Below are positions 27,655 to 37,709 of a stretch of 64,000 nt of DNA, piece after piece. Source of the stretch: Aliihoeflea aestuarii (GTDB lineage: Bacteria > Pseudomonadota > Alphaproteobacteria > Rhizobiales > Rhizobiaceae); NCBI RefSeq assembly GCF_024105665.1, contig NZ_JAAAMK010000002.1, forward strand, positions 62,001 through 126,000, read 5' to 3'. A program made the translations under genes and the position numbers. The notes below the pieces were generated by a model, which saw only the letters and a program-made list of their open reading frames with translations, had not been told where the DNA came from and did not search any database. The first letter of the stretch is position 1. Each line of letters opens with the position of its first letter.

Positions 27655-28199
27655 CGAGGTTCGAGCCTGCCTTCGATCCGCTCAAGGGCCGTTGTCAGTC
27701 GCGAGATGCTTTCGTGCAGAAGGGCAATTTCCCGGTCGCGCATTTCATCGAGCTTTTCGTGAAGCGCCATGATTTCCAGTTCCGCCTTGAGGTTGACGGC
27801 GTAATCATGTTCGGCCTCCAGCCGGTCGCGGGCGCTCTGGCGGTTCTGCGACATCATGATTACCGGGGCCTGCAAGGCCGCGATCATCGACAAGATGAGA
27901 TTGAGGAAGATGAACGGGTAGGGATCGAACGCATCGCGGGTCAGCATGATCGTGTTGGCGATTGTCCAGACCATGAGAAATGCGATGAACCCGAGAATGA
28001 AGCTCCAGGATCCCCCGAAACGGGCGACCGTATCGGCGATGCGATCGCCCATCGAGAGTCGCGTATCGAAGCTTTCGTTCTGGTTGCGGCTGATGGAGCG
28101 GCGTTCGGCGGCCGATTTGAGAATGCGGCTTTCGAGCTCGGTCGGCTTGCGGCCTTCGCGCTTCGTCCATCGCCTTGCAAGTTCGTCGAGCGTTACCAT
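27651..28199 (-). CDS. DUF1003 domain membrane protein
   Basis: A 182-residue protein. DUF1003 is recognised from GDRIADTVARFGGSWSFILG, then FDPYPFIFLNLILSMIAALQAPVIMMSQNRQ. Two TM helices (about residues 65-85 and 97-118) are followed by a C-terminal coiled coil (about 125-180). The family has no established function; some members are called cyclic nucleotide-binding-like without evidence. The start at ATG 28199 agrees with the domain edge. The gene is coupled to dedA by a 4-nt overlap and divergent from nadE. Confidence 0.88.
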   Translation of the reverse strand: MVTLDELARRWTKREGRKPTELESRILKSAAERRSISRNQNESFDTRLSMGDRIADTVARFGGSWSFILGFIAFLMVWTIANTIMLTRDAFDPYPFIFLNLILSMIAALQAPVIMMSQNRQSARDRLEAEHDYAVNLKAELEIMALHEKLDEMRDREIALLHESISRLTTALERIEGRLEPR

Positions 28200-28303
28200 C
28201 GATCGTCCATTCGTGCGGGGCCGGGTCCAATGAAGAATGCATGCCGGCACGCTCGCCCGCAAGCGCGGTTGCCGTCCGTTTCGCGCCGCGCTAAACGAGC
28301 CGC

Positions 28304-29980
28304 ATGAGCCAGACGCCAGACATTCTCCGTATCGCCGTCGCGCAGTTGAATCCAACGGTCGGCGACATCGCCGGCAATTTGGCCAAAGCGCGCGAGGCGC
28401 GGGCGGATGCGGCTCGTCAGGGAGCCGATCTCGTCCTCTTCACCGAACTGTTCATCGCCGGCTATCCGCCCGAGGATCTGGTGCTCAAGAAGGCTTTCGT
28501 TGCGGCCTGCGAAAAGGCCGTCGGCGACATTGCGGCCGACACGGGCGATGGTGGACCGGGAATCGTCATCGGCACGCCGGTAAAGCGGGCAAGCGGCCTC
28601 CACAATGCGGTCGTCGTCGCCGATGGCGGCAAGATCATCGCCGAGCGCTTCAAACTCGACCTTCCCAATTACGGCGAGTTCGACGAAAAGCGGGTGTTCC
28701 AGCCCGGACCGGATATGCCGGGGCCGGTGAACTTTCGCGGCGTGCGGCTTGGAATTCCGATCTGCGAGGATATCTGGGGCGAACTCGGCGTCAGCGAGAC
28801 GCTGGCGGAGGTGGGTGCTGAAATCCTGCTCGTGCCGAACGGTTCGCCCTATTATCGCGGCAAACAGGATGTGCGTCAGCAGGTCGTGATCCGGCAAGTG
28901 ATCGAGAGCGGTCTTCCGATGATCTACGCGAACCAGCTCGGCGGGCAGGACGAACTGGTCTTCGACGGCGCGTCCTTCGCTATCAATGCCGACAAGTCGC
29001 TCGCCTTCCAGATGAGCCCGTTCGAGGAGACGCTCGCCGTCACGACCTGGGCGCGGGAAGGGGACGGCTGGCGCTGCACAGGCGGACCGCGTTCGCTGAT
29101 ACCTGACGCGCAGGAGGCCGACTATCGCGCCTGCATGCTCGGCCTGCGCGACTATGTGAACAAGAACGGCTTCAGGGACGTCGTCCTCGGTCTCTCGGGC
29201 GGCATCGATTCGGCGATCTGCGCGGCGCTGGCGGTCGACGCGCTCGGCGAAGAGCGGGTGCGCACGATCATGATGCCGTATCGCTACACGTCCGAAGGTT
29301 CGCTCAGGGACGCCGAGGACTGCGCGCGCGCGCTCGGCTGCCGCTACGACATCGTGCCCATCGCCGAGCCGGTCGAAGGATTTTCGCAGGTACTCGCGCC
29401 CCTGTTCGCCGGAACGAACGAGGGTGTCACGGAAGAAAATCTGCAAAGCCGGGCGCGCGGCACGATCCTGATGGCGGTGTCCAACAAGTTCGGCTCGATG
29501 GTCGTGACGACTGGCAACAAGTCGGAAATGTCGGTCGGTTACGCCACGCTTTACGGCGACATGAATGGCGGCTTCAACCCCATCAAGGACCTCTACAAGA
29601 TGCAGGTCTACGGTCTGTCGCGCTGGCGAAACGGCACCGTTCCGCCCGGAGCGCTCGGCCCGTCCGGGCAGGTCATTCCGCCAAACATCATCGACAAGGC
29701 GCCATCGGCGGAACTTCGACCCGACCAGACGGATCAGGATTCGCTGCCGCCCTATCCTGTGCTCGACGATATTCTGGAATCGCTCGTCGAGAACGAGTTG
29801 AGCGTCGACGAGATCGTCGCGCGCGGCCACGACCGCGACCTCGTCCACCGGATCGAACACCTGCTCTACATCGCCGAATACAAGCGCCGGCAGGCCGCGC
29901 CCGGCGTGAAGATCACCCGCAAGAATTTCGGCCGCGACCGGCGCTATCCGATCACCAACCGTTTTCGAGATAGGACCTGA
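28304..29980 (+). CDS. nadE: Glutamine-dependent NAD+ synthetase
   Basis: A 558-residue two-domain enzyme that converts nicotinate adenine dinucleotide to NAD+. The N-terminal nitrilase-type glutaminase domain has catalytic E48 ([14 protein letters not shown]), K117 ([14 protein letters not shown]) and C154 ([11 protein letters not shown]). The C-terminal synthetase has the PP-loop [16 protein letters not shown]. It is a complete, normal-sized alphaproteobacterial enzyme. Its stop lies 2 nt before gltX copy 1, so the two are co-transcribed. Confidence 0.95.
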   Translation: MSQTPDILRIAVAQLNPTVGDIAGNLAKAREARADAARQGADLVLFTELFIAGYPPEDLVLKKAFVAACEKAVGDIAADTGDGGPGIVIGTPVKRASGLHNAVVVADGGKIIAERFKLDLPNYGEFDEKRVFQPGPDMPGPVNFRGVRLGIPICEDIWGELGVSETLAEVGAEILLVPNGSPYYRGKQDVRQQVVIRQVIESGLPMIYANQLGGQDELVFDGASFAINADKSLAFQMSPFEETLAVTTWAREGDGWRCTGGPRSLIPDAQEADYRACMLGLRDYVNKNGFRDVVLGLSGGIDSAICAALAVDALGEERVRTIMMPYRYTSEGSLRDAEDCARALGCRYDIVPIAEPVEGFSQVLAPLFAGTNEGVTEENLQSRARGTILMAVSNKFGSMVVTTGNKSEMSVGYATLYGDMNGGFNPIKDLYKMQVYGLSRWRNGTVPPGALGPSGQVIPPNIIDKAPSAELRPDQTDQDSLPPYPVLDDILESLVENELSVDEIVARGHDRDLVHRIEHLLYIAEYKRRQAAPGVKITRKNFGRDRRYPITNRFRDRT

Positions 29981-29982
29981 AC

Positions 29983-31356
29983 ATGACCGTCACCGTCCGT
30001 TTCGCGCCGTCGCCGACCGGCCATATCCATATCGGCAATGCGCGCACCGCGCTTTTCAATTGGCTGTTCGCAAACAAGGCGAACGGGCGGTTTATTCTGC
30101 GCTTCGATGACACCGATGTTGCGCGATCCCGGCAGGAATATGCCGATCAAATCCAGAAGGATCTGTTCTGGCTCGGCATCAAGCCGGACGTGACCGCTCA
30201 CCAGTCGTCCCGCTTCGTCACTTACGAAGCCGCGGTCGAGACGCTGAAGGCGAAAGGCGTACTTTATCCCTGCTACGAGACGCCGGACGAATTGGAGCGC
30301 AAGCGCCGGTTGCGCCTTTCCCGCCGTTTGCCGCCGGTCTATGGCCGCGAAGCGTTGAAGCTGACGGATGGGGAAAAGAAGGCGTTCAAGGCCGAAGGGC
30401 GCAAGCCGCACTGGCGCTTTCTCCTGCCCAATTTCGCGGCCGATCCGTTCGCGCCGCAGCGCACCGAAGTTCACTGGGACGACGTTGTACGCGGGCCGCA
30501 GACCGTCGATCTCGCCTCCATGTCCGATCCGGTTCTGGTGCGCGAGGATGGTACCTATCTCTACACGCTGCCGTCCGTCGCGGATGATATCGAGATGGGC
30601 GTCACTCACGTCATTCGCGGCGACGACCATGTCACGAATACCGGAGCGCAAATCGCGTTGTTCAAGGCGCTGGACGCCGAGCAGCCCGCCTTTGGCCACC
30701 ACAATCTCCTGACCACCAGCACCGGTGAGGGGCTGTCGAAGCGCACCGGCTCGCTGTCCATCAAGGGATTGCGCGAGGCCGGGATCGAGCCTTTGGCGGT
30801 TGCGTCTTTGGCCGTGCTGATCGGAACCTCGGAGAGTGTTGCAGCCGTTTATTCGCTGGACGAACTCGTGCAGCGCTTCGAGCCGACCGCCACATCGAAA
30901 TCGGCATCCAAATTCGATCCCGCCGATCTGGACGGCCTCAATCGCGACATTTTGCACGCCATGCCTTTCGCAACGGCCAAGCCGCGCTTGGCCGAACTCG
31001 GCATCGAGGGTGAAAAGGCAGAGCCGTTCTGGCTTTGCGTTCGCGGCAATCTCGACCGTTTCGCAGATGCAGCCGAGTGGTGGACAATTATCTCCAAGAA
31101 GGGCCGGCCGGCTACGGAATTTTCTGCCGAGGATGAGGCGTTTCTGGCACAGGCTTTCGCCGAATTGCCGCCCGAGCCTTGGGACCAGATGACGTGGAAG
31201 GTGTGGACCGACCGCGTCAAGCAGGTCACGGGCCGCAAGGGGAAGACGCTGTTCATGCCCTTGCGACTGGCTCTTACCGGACGCGACTCCGGACCGGAGC
31301 TTGCGAATTTTCTGCCGCTTTTGGGCGTCGAGGAAACGCAGGCCCGACGCCCCTGA
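29983..31356 (+). CDS. gltX: Glutamate--tRNA ligase, copy 1 (GluRS2-like)
   Basis: A 457-residue class I aminoacyl-tRNA synthetase. The HIGH-type motif is [17 protein letters not shown] and the KMSKS-type motif is [10 protein letters not shown]. Its sequence differs clearly from the second copy at 43944-45362, which has the classical KLSKRHGA. In bacteria with two GluRS enzymes one may prefer tRNA-Gln and feed the GatCAB amidotransferase; that this is such an enzyme is inference from the divergent KMSKS loop. It starts 2 nt after nadE and ends 3 nt before the convergent malic enzyme stop. Confidence 0.92.
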   Translation: MTVTVRFAPSPTGHIHIGNARTALFNWLFANKANGRFILRFDDTDVARSRQEYADQIQKDLFWLGIKPDVTAHQSSRFVTYEAAVETLKAKGVLYPCYETPDELERKRRLRLSRRLPPVYGREALKLTDGEKKAFKAEGRKPHWRFLLPNFAADPFAPQRTEVHWDDVVRGPQTVDLASMSDPVLVREDGTYLYTLPSVADDIEMGVTHVIRGDDHVTNTGAQIALFKALDAEQPAFGHHNLLTTSTGEGLSKRTGSLSIKGLREAGIEPLAVASLAVLIGTSESVAAVYSLDELVQRFEPTATSKSASKFDPADLDGLNRDILHAMPFATAKPRLAELGIEGEKAEPFWLCVRGNLDRFADAAEWWTIISKKGRPATEFSAEDEAFLAQAFAELPPEPWDQMTWKVWTDRVKQVTGRKGKTLFMPLRLALTGRDSGPELANFLPLLGVEETQARRP

Positions 31357-31359
31357 AAG

Positions 31360-33678
31360 TTATCCGGCGTCGGCTGCTTCGGCTGCGTTCTGGGCCGCTT
31401 CAACCACGGCCAGCGCGGTCATGTTGACGACGCCGCGCGACGTTACGGACGGCGTCAATATATGAGCGGGCAGGGCGGTTCCAAGCAGGATCGGCCCGAC
31501 ATGCAGCGCGTCCGTCATCGCCTTGATCGTGTTCAGGGCGATATTGGCGGCATCGAGATTCGGGAAAACCAGAAGATTGGCTTCGCCCGTCAGTGTCGAG
31601 TGCGGATAGACGCGTTGGCGCAATGTCTCGGACAAGGCGGAATCACCGTGCATTTCACCATCGGCGACCAGATCGGGCGCGGCGGTCCGTAACAATGCCG
31701 CTGCTTTGCGCATCTTCAGCGCACTTGCCGAATCGCGCGAGCCGAAATTCGAATGCGACAGCAGCGCCGCCTTCGGCTCGATCCCGAACCGGCGGATTTC
31801 GGCCGCTGCCAGGGTCGTCATCTCCGCGATTTCCTCGGCCGACGGATCGACTGACACATAGGTATCGGTGAAGAACGTCACGCCGCGCTGCGAGATCAGC
31901 ATCGACAGCGCCGACATGTCCGTAACGCCGTCCCGGCGTCCGATGATCAGTTCGACATTGCGCAGATGGCGTTCGAACCGGCCTTCCAGGCCGCAAACCA
32001 TTGCGTCCGCCTCGCCGCGCATCATGGCGAGTGCGGCGATGACCGTGTTGTTGGTGCGCACCATGGTGCGGGCAGCTTCCGGCGTCACGCCGCGCCGGCC
32101 CGCGAGTTTCAGCAGCAGGTCGACATAATCGCGATAGCGCGGATCGTCTTCGGGATTGATGATCTCGAAATCGGCACCCGGAACGATTTTCAGCCCGTAC
32201 CGCTTCAGCCGTGTTTCGATGACCGCCGGCCGACCGATGAGAATGGGTGCTGCGATCTTTTCCTCGATCACGACCTGCGCTGCCCGCAGTACGCGCTCGT
32301 CCTCGCCGTCGGCATAGATCACGCGGTTGCCGGCCGCATTCCGGGCCGCTGCGAAGACCGGTTTCATCACCAGACCCGAGCGGAACACGAAGCGGGTCAG
32401 CCGATCGATATAGGCGCCCATGTCCTCGATGGGACGTGTTGCAACGCCGGTCTCCATGGCCGCGCGGGCGACGGCGGGCGCGATGCGCAGGATCAGGCGC
32501 GGATCGAAGGGAGAGGGGATCAGGAAATCCGGCCCGAATATCGGCGTTTCGCCCGAATAGGCGCGGGCGGCCACGTCCGAGGGTTCTTCACGCGCGAGCG
32601 CGGCGATGGCCCGCACGGCTGCCATCTTCATCGTTTCATTGATTGCCGTCGCGCCGCAATCGAGCGCACCACGGAAGATGTATGGAAAGCAAAGGACGTT
32701 GTTGACCTGGTTCGGGAAATCCGAACGTCCCGTGCAGATCATGGCGTCCGGCCGGGCTTGTCTTGCCAGATCCGGCATGATCTCCGGGGTGGGGTTGGCA
32801 AGCGCCAGAATAAGCGGACGCTCGGCCATATGCTCGAGGAGTTCCGGCTTGAGGACGCCAGCCGCAGACAGGCCGAGGAAAACGTCCGCTCCGCCGATGA
32901 CGTCAGCGAGGCTGCGGGCGTTGGTTTCTTTGAGGTATGGCTCCTTCCAGCGATCCATCTCTTCGAGGCGGCCCCTATAGGCGACGCCGTGACGGTCGGT
33001 GATCCAGATATTGTCGCGGTCCGCACCCAGTTCCACGAGCAGGTTGAGGCAGGCAAGCGCCGCGGCACCCGCACCGGAGGTGACGATCTTGACCTCGTCG
33101 ATCTTCTTACCCGCAAGTTCCAGCGCATTGAGAACCGCCGCCGCGACGATGATGGCGGTTCCGTGCTGGTCGTCGTGGAAGACGGGAATCTGCATCCGCG
33201 CCTTCAACCGTTCCTCGACCTCGAAACATTCGGGAGCCTTGATATCTTCGAGATTGATGCCGCCGAATGTCGGCTCCAGCGCGGCGACCGTCTCAACCAT
33301 CCGGTCGATCTCCGGCGCGTCGATCTCGATGTCGAACACGTCGATGCCGGCGAACTTCTTGAACAGGACCGCCTTGCCCTCCATTACGGGCTTGGAGGCG
33401 AGCGGCCCGATATTGCCGAGCCCGAGCACCGCCGAGCCGTTGGAAATGACGGCGACGAGGTTGGAACGAGACGTGTAGTCTGCAGCAGTGGCGGGATCTT
33501 CGTGGATCGCGAGGCAGGGCGCGGCGACGCCCGGCGAATAGGCAAGCGCCAGATCGCGCTGGTTGCCGAGCGGTTTTGTTGCCTGAATCTCGAGTTTACC
33601 GGGAGCCGGATAGCGATGATAGAAGAGCGCCGCCTCGTCCAGATCAGCCGGCGCAGACTTCGAAACTTCATCCATCAT
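31360..33678 (-). CDS. maeB: NADP-dependent malic enzyme with phosphotransacetylase-like C-terminal domain
   Basis: A 772-residue MaeB-type enzyme converting malate to pyruvate with NADP+. The N-terminal malic domain (about residues 1-430) includes [33 protein letters not shown] and [10 protein letters not shown], plus NAD-binding [15 protein letters not shown]. The C-terminal half (about 440-772) resembles phosphate acetyltransferase and is thought to regulate rather than catalyse. The start is ATG 33678; a second ATG follows at once. It lies 72 bp downstream of an SDR gene on the same strand. Confidence 0.95.
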   Translation of the reverse strand: MMDEVSKSAPADLDEAALFYHRYPAPGKLEIQATKPLGNQRDLALAYSPGVAAPCLAIHEDPATAADYTSRSNLVAVISNGSAVLGLGNIGPLASKPVMEGKAVLFKKFAGIDVFDIEIDAPEIDRMVETVAALEPTFGGINLEDIKAPECFEVEERLKARMQIPVFHDDQHGTAIIVAAAVLNALELAGKKIDEVKIVTSGAGAAALACLNLLVELGADRDNIWITDRHGVAYRGRLEEMDRWKEPYLKETNARSLADVIGGADVFLGLSAAGVLKPELLEHMAERPLILALANPTPEIMPDLARQARPDAMICTGRSDFPNQVNNVLCFPYIFRGALDCGATAINETMKMAAVRAIAALAREEPSDVAARAYSGETPIFGPDFLIPSPFDPRLILRIAPAVARAAMETGVATRPIEDMGAYIDRLTRFVFRSGLVMKPVFAAARNAAGNRVIYADGEDERVLRAAQVVIEEKIAAPILIGRPAVIETRLKRYGLKIVPGADFEIINPEDDPRYRDYVDLLLKLAGRRGVTPEAARTMVRTNNTVIAALAMMRGEADAMVCGLEGRFERHLRNVELIIGRRDGVTDMSALSMLISQRGVTFFTDTYVSVDPSAEEIAEMTTLAAAEIRRFGIEPKAALLSHSNFGSRDSASALKMRKAAALLRTAAPDLVADGEMHGDSALSETLRQRVYPHSTLTGEANLLVFPNLDAANIALNTIKAMTDALHVGPILLGTALPAHILTPSVTSRGVVNMTALAVVEAAQNAAEAADAG

Positions 33679-33750
33679 TGCCGTTCAATCCTCCGATCCC
33701 CGTTTTCAAAAACACTGATTGCGCCGTTCGCGATATCCGCACGGACGAGC

Positions 33751-34530
33751 TTAGAAGGCGCTGGTGTAGAGGCCGCCATCCAGAACGAGATTCTGTCCGG
33801 TGATGTAGCCCGCATGGGAAGAGCACAGGAATGCGCATGCCTTGCCGAATTCCTCGGCGGAGCCGAGACGCTTGGCCGGAATCACCTGAGCGGCCTTGTG
33901 TGCCGCTGCCTCTTCGCTTTCGCCCGACTTTTCCGCGCTGAACCGGATCGTCGTGCGGATGCGGTCCGTATCGAACTTGCCGGGCAGGATGTTGTTGATC
34001 GTCACATTCTTCGCCGCGACCGTCCGTGCGACGCCGGCGAGAAAGGCGGTCAGGCCGGCGCGTGCTCCCGACGACAGGTCTAGCCCCGGTATCGGCTGGT
34101 AGACCGAAAGCGAGGTGATGTTGACGATGCGGCCGAACTCCTTCTCGGCCATGGTGTCGATCACCGCCTTGATGAGTTCGATCGGCGTGATCATGTTCTG
34201 CGTGACGCCTTCGAGCATGTTGTCACGCGTCAGCTCGCGAAAATCGCGCAGCGGCGGGCCGCCGTTGTTGTTGACGAGGATGTCGGGGGCCGGACAGGCC
34301 TTGAGCAGGGCTTCCTGGATGTCGGGTGTGGAAACGTCGCCGACGACTTCGGTGACGGTTACTCCGAACCGGCTCCGAAACTCCTCGGCGGTCTTTGCAA
34401 GAATTGCTGCATCGCGGCCGTTGACCACTAGATCACAACCGGCCTCGGCCAGCGCCGTTGCGCAGCCGCGACCCAGTCCCCGGCTCGATGCGCAGACGAT
34501 TGCCTTCTTGCCGCGTATGCCCAGATCCAT
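33751..34530 (-). CDS. SDR family protein with atypical active site (BKR-like)
   Basis: A 259-residue Rossmann protein of the short-chain dehydrogenase family. The cofactor region is AIVCASSRGLGRGCATALAEAG, then VNNNGG and IVNITSLSVYQP. Ser140 is in place, but the expected Tyr-x3-Lys is replaced by S153 and R157 (LDLSSGARAGL), so normal SDR catalysis is unlikely. A BKR-like SDR subgroup without a perfect catalytic tetrad is known. The gene is followed by maeB and preceded by the epimerase gene, both on the same strand. Confidence 0.85.
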   Translation of the reverse strand: MDLGIRGKKAIVCASSRGLGRGCATALAEAGCDLVVNGRDAAILAKTAEEFRSRFGVTVTEVVGDVSTPDIQEALLKACPAPDILVNNNGGPPLRDFRELTRDNMLEGVTQNMITPIELIKAVIDTMAEKEFGRIVNITSLSVYQPIPGLDLSSGARAGLTAFLAGVARTVAAKNVTINNILPGKFDTDRIRTTIRFSAEKSGESEEAAAHKAAQVIPAKRLGSAEEFGKACAFLCSSHAGYITGQNLVLDGGLYTSAF

Positions 34531-34617
34531 GCTTGAACTCTCCCTTGAAAATGCGGCGCTAACCTATCCCGCTCTCGTCGTTAAACACAACCGCGCGAGA
34601 TGTCTTTTGAAGTATAT

Positions 34618-35601
34618 CTAGCCCCACAACTCGGCTTCCGGAGGGGAAACCAGCGAGTCGGTGTAGCGCAGAGCAGGCGATCGATCCCGCGCCAGAAGCA
34701 GCGGCCCGTCGAGATCGACGAAGTCGGCGTCCTGCGCCAGAAGAACGGCAGGCGCCATGGCCAGCGACGTTCCAACCATGCATCCAACCATGATGGCGAA
34801 GCCGTGTCCCCGCGCGCGGTCGCGCAGGTCGATGGCGGCCGTCAGCCCGCCGGTCTTGTCCAGCTTGATGTTCACGGCGTCATAAAGGCCGACGAGCTTG
34901 TCGAGATCGTCGGCGCCGTGGACGCTCTCGTCGGCGCAGATCGGAACGGGGTGCGCGATCGTGCGCAGGATATCGTCGGCACCCTGCGGCAGCGGCTGCT
35001 CGATCAGTGCGATTCGATGTTGGGCCGCCACAGCGAGGTGATCGACGATATTGTCCGGCGTCCAGCCTTCATTGGCGTCGAGGATGATGCGGCTTTCCGG
35101 TGCAGCTTCGGCGACGGCCCGGATGCGCGAGCGATCGTCTTCCGTGCCGACCTTGACCTTGAGCAACGGCCGGAACGCGTTGTTGCGTGCGTTCTGCGCC
35201 ATCTCGTCCGGTTCGCCGAGCGAGATCGTCATCGCGGTCGTCAGTGCCTGCTGGCGCGCGGAGCAGATGATATCCTGCACGCGTCGTCCCGACATTTTGG
35301 CTTCCAGATCCCACAGCGCGCAATCGACCGCATTTCGCGCGGCCCCTGCCGGCAGCAGCTTCAAAAGCGATTCGCGATCCGCGCCGTCGCGAATCGCGGG
35401 CGCTATTGATTCGATTGCGGCTTTCACCAGATCGAGGCTTTCACCATATCTTGAATAGGGGACGCACTCGCCGCGTCCTATAGCTTCGCCATCGCTGATC
35501 GTGCAGGTCACGACCTCCGCCTCGGTCTTCGTTCCCCTTGAAATCCGAAAACTTCCGGCAATCGGAAACCGTTCTATCTCGGCAGAAATGTCACGCCGCA
35601 T
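34618..35601 (-). CDS. L-Ala-D/L-Glu epimerase-like enolase superfamily protein
   Basis: A 327-residue protein of the muconate lactonizing/dipeptide epimerase branch of the enolase superfamily. The catalytic Lys pair starts with LLKVKVG, the metal ligands are in ILDANEGW, IEQPL and CADES, and the second base lysine is in NIKLDKTGG. Family members epimerise L-Ala-D-Glu from peptidoglycan recycling. ATG 35601 was chosen for its GGAG site 8-11 nt upstream. It is divergent from the Mla operon. Confidence 0.88.
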   Translation of the reverse strand: MRRDISAEIERFPIAGSFRISRGTKTEAEVVTCTISDGEAIGRGECVPYSRYGESLDLVKAAIESIAPAIRDGADRESLLKLLPAGAARNAVDCALWDLEAKMSGRRVQDIICSARQQALTTAMTISLGEPDEMAQNARNNAFRPLLKVKVGTEDDRSRIRAVAEAAPESRIILDANEGWTPDNIVDHLAVAAQHRIALIEQPLPQGADDILRTIAHPVPICADESVHGADDLDKLVGLYDAVNIKLDKTGGLTAAIDLRDRARGHGFAIMVGCMVGTSLAMAPAVLLAQDADFVDLDGPLLLARDRSPALRYTDSLVSPPEAELWG

Positions 35602-35678
35602 AAGGAATTCTCCAGTGCTGAAATCGCGCCCCGGTTGATAAAGTGACAGCCGGAACATTCGTGAGTAAGACTTCCGCC

Positions 35679-36866
35679 ATGTTCAGGAAACCCGGACCGG
35701 AAGCAAGCCAGGCGCTAGCCGAAACCGACTCCTCCCGTCCCGCCATCGAGCGGCGCGAGGAGGGTGGTCGGCTGATTTGCGCGCTTTCGGGCGACTGGGA
35801 CACCCAGACGGTGGCGCTTGTCGATCAGGACATGCGCGAGTTGGAACGAGCGCAATCCGCACAGACGATCGAAATCGACGTTGCCGGAATTGGCCGCATG
35901 GACACGGCCGGCGCATGGCTGGTGGAGCGTCTTGCGCATTCTCATCGCAGCCGGGGCGCGCAGGTGGAGATTTCGGGACAGTCCGAATCCCTCGCGACGC
36001 TTTCCGAGGCCGTCGGAGAGGTGCTGAACAAGCCGGACGAAAAGGTGCCAGACGACAGGACACCTTTCTTCCTGCGGCTTCCCGAATCGCTTGGCCGCGT
36101 TATGTACGGCTTCTACACCGACTTCCTCGCCTCGATGCACATTCTGGGCGCGACGATCCGCGGCGGTCAGCTCAAGCTTGGCCGCGGTCATTCCGTCAAT
36201 CTGGCCGCGATCTTCAATCAGGTTGATCGCATGGGTGTCGGGGCGATTCCCGTCGTCATCTTGATGTCGTTCATCGTCGGCGCGATCGTCGCCCAGCAGG
36301 GCGCGTTCCAGCTTCGCTATTTCGGCGCGGAAATCTTCGTCGTCGATCTGGTCGGCATCCTCGTTCTGCGCGAGATGGGCGTTCTTTTGACCGCGATCAT
36401 GGTCGCGGGTCGTTCGGGCAGCGCGATCACGGCCGAAATCGGATCGATGAAGATGCGCGAGGAAGTCGACGCGCTGACGGTCATCGGCCTCAATCCGGTC
36501 GGCGTGCTGGTCTTTCCACGCCTCGTCGCGCTCGTCATCGCGCTTCCGTGCCTGACGATCTTCGCCAATTTCGCCGCGATCGGTGGTGCGATGACGGTGA
36601 CCTGGATTTATTCGGGTATCACGCCCGATGCCTTTCTCGACCGCATGCGGTCGTCGATTGATATGGGGACGATTTTTGCCGGTCTGATCAAAGCGCCTTT
36701 CATGGCGCTGATCATCGGTATCATCGGTTCGGTGGAAGGCATGAAGGTCGGCGGCAGTGCCGAATCCCTCGGTCGGCACGTCACGTCGTCCGTGGTGAAG
36801 TCGATCTTCGTGGTCATCGTGCTGGACGGCATGTTCGCCATCTTCTTCGCCGCAATCAATTTTTGA
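35679..36866 (+). CDS. MlaE-type ABC permease with N-terminal STAS (MlaB-like) domain
   Basis: A 395-residue fusion protein. Residues about 25-115 form a STAS domain (SGDWDTQTVALVDQDM, IDVAGIGRMDTAGAWLVERL). The rest is an MlaE/YrbE permease with five or six TM segments, containing ILMSFIVGAIVAQQGAFQL and TAEIGSMKMREEVDALTVIG, the motif that couples to the ATPase. In Enterobacteria the STAS protein MlaB is separate, so the fusion supplies it in cis. The start could be GTG 35643, adding 12 residues. It is the first gene of a four-gene Mla/MCE operon, 7 bp from the ATPase gene. Confidence 0.92.
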   Translation: MFRKPGPEASQALAETDSSRPAIERREEGGRLICALSGDWDTQTVALVDQDMRELERAQSAQTIEIDVAGIGRMDTAGAWLVERLAHSHRSRGAQVEISGQSESLATLSEAVGEVLNKPDEKVPDDRTPFFLRLPESLGRVMYGFYTDFLASMHILGATIRGGQLKLGRGHSVNLAAIFNQVDRMGVGAIPVVILMSFIVGAIVAQQGAFQLRYFGAEIFVVDLVGILVLREMGVLLTAIMVAGRSGSAITAEIGSMKMREEVDALTVIGLNPVGVLVFPRLVALVIALPCLTIFANFAAIGGAMTVTWIYSGITPDAFLDRMRSSIDMGTIFAGLIKAPFMALIIGIIGSVEGMKVGGSAESLGRHVTSSVVKSIFVVIVLDGMFAIFFAAINF

Positions 36867-36873
36867 GGCGGCG

Positions 36874-37695
36874 ATGAGCGAAATTCTCCTCCACGACAAA
36901 CCAGCCGCGCCCGAGCCTGAAAAGCGGGACGATGTGATTTTGAGCGCGCGGGACGTGACAGTGCGTTTCGGCAGGACGACCGTGCTGGAAAACCTGTCGC
37001 TCGATGTTTATCGGGGTGAAATTCTCGGCTTTATCGGTCCCTCCGGTGCCGGCAAGTCCGTGCTGTTGCGCACGGTTCTCGGCCTCAACTCCAAGCAGTC
37101 CGGCACGATCGAGCTGTTCGGTGTCGATATCGACAATGTCACCGACCAGCAGCGCGTGTCGCTCGACATGCGGCTTGGTGTGCTTTTTCAGCAGGGGGCG
37201 CTCTTTTCGGCGCTGACCGTCAAGGAGAACATCCAGGTTCCGATGCGGGAATATCTCGACCTGCCGAAGAAGCTGATGGACGAGCTCGCAATGCTCAAGC
37301 TTGAGCTTGTCGGACTGAAGCCTGACGCGGCCGACAAATTTCCCTCGCAGCTTTCCGGCGGCATGATCAAGCGCGCCGCGCTAGCGCGTGCGCTTGCGCT
37401 CGATCCCGACATCGTCTTCCTCGACGAGCCGACATCGGGTCTCGATCCGATCGGCGCAGCGGATTTCGACGAACTCGTCGCCAAGCTGCGCGATACGATG
37501 GGGCTGACCGTCTATATGGTCACCCACGATCTCGACAGCCTGTTTTCGGTCTGCGATCGTATCGCCATTCTCGGCGGCAAAAAGGTGATGGTGGACGGGA
37601 CCGTCAAGGAATTGATGGATTACGACGAACCGTGGGTACAGTCCTATTTCCGCGGCAAGCGCGCGCGCCAGATCGACATGTCGGCACGCGGTTGA
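36874..37695 (+). CDS. MlaF-type ABC transporter ATP-binding protein
   Basis: A 273-residue ATPase for retrograde or anterograde phospholipid transport across the periplasm. It has Walker A GPSGAGKSVLL, the Q-loop near VLFQQGALFSALTV, the signature LSGGMIKRAALARAL, Walker B DIVFLDEPTSGLDP and the H-loop VTHDLDSLF. It is 7 bp from the permease and 14 bp from the MCE protein gene, so a single transcript is likely. Length is normal for the family. Confidence 0.94.
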   Translation: MSEILLHDKPAAPEPEKRDDVILSARDVTVRFGRTTVLENLSLDVYRGEILGFIGPSGAGKSVLLRTVLGLNSKQSGTIELFGVDIDNVTDQQRVSLDMRLGVLFQQGALFSALTVKENIQVPMREYLDLPKKLMDELAMLKLELVGLKPDAADKFPSQLSGGMIKRAALARALALDPDIVFLDEPTSGLDPIGAADFDELVAKLRDTMGLTVYMVTHDLDSLFSVCDRIAILGGKKVMVDGTVKELMDYDEPWVQSYFRGKRARQIDMSARG

Positions 37696-37709
37696 ACGAG
37701 AGAAGTTGA

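Noticed and set aside
31966-34083. 705-codon ORF antisense to malic enzyme and SDR
   Set aside because: It crosses two real genes on the other strand and has no domain; a shadow frame.
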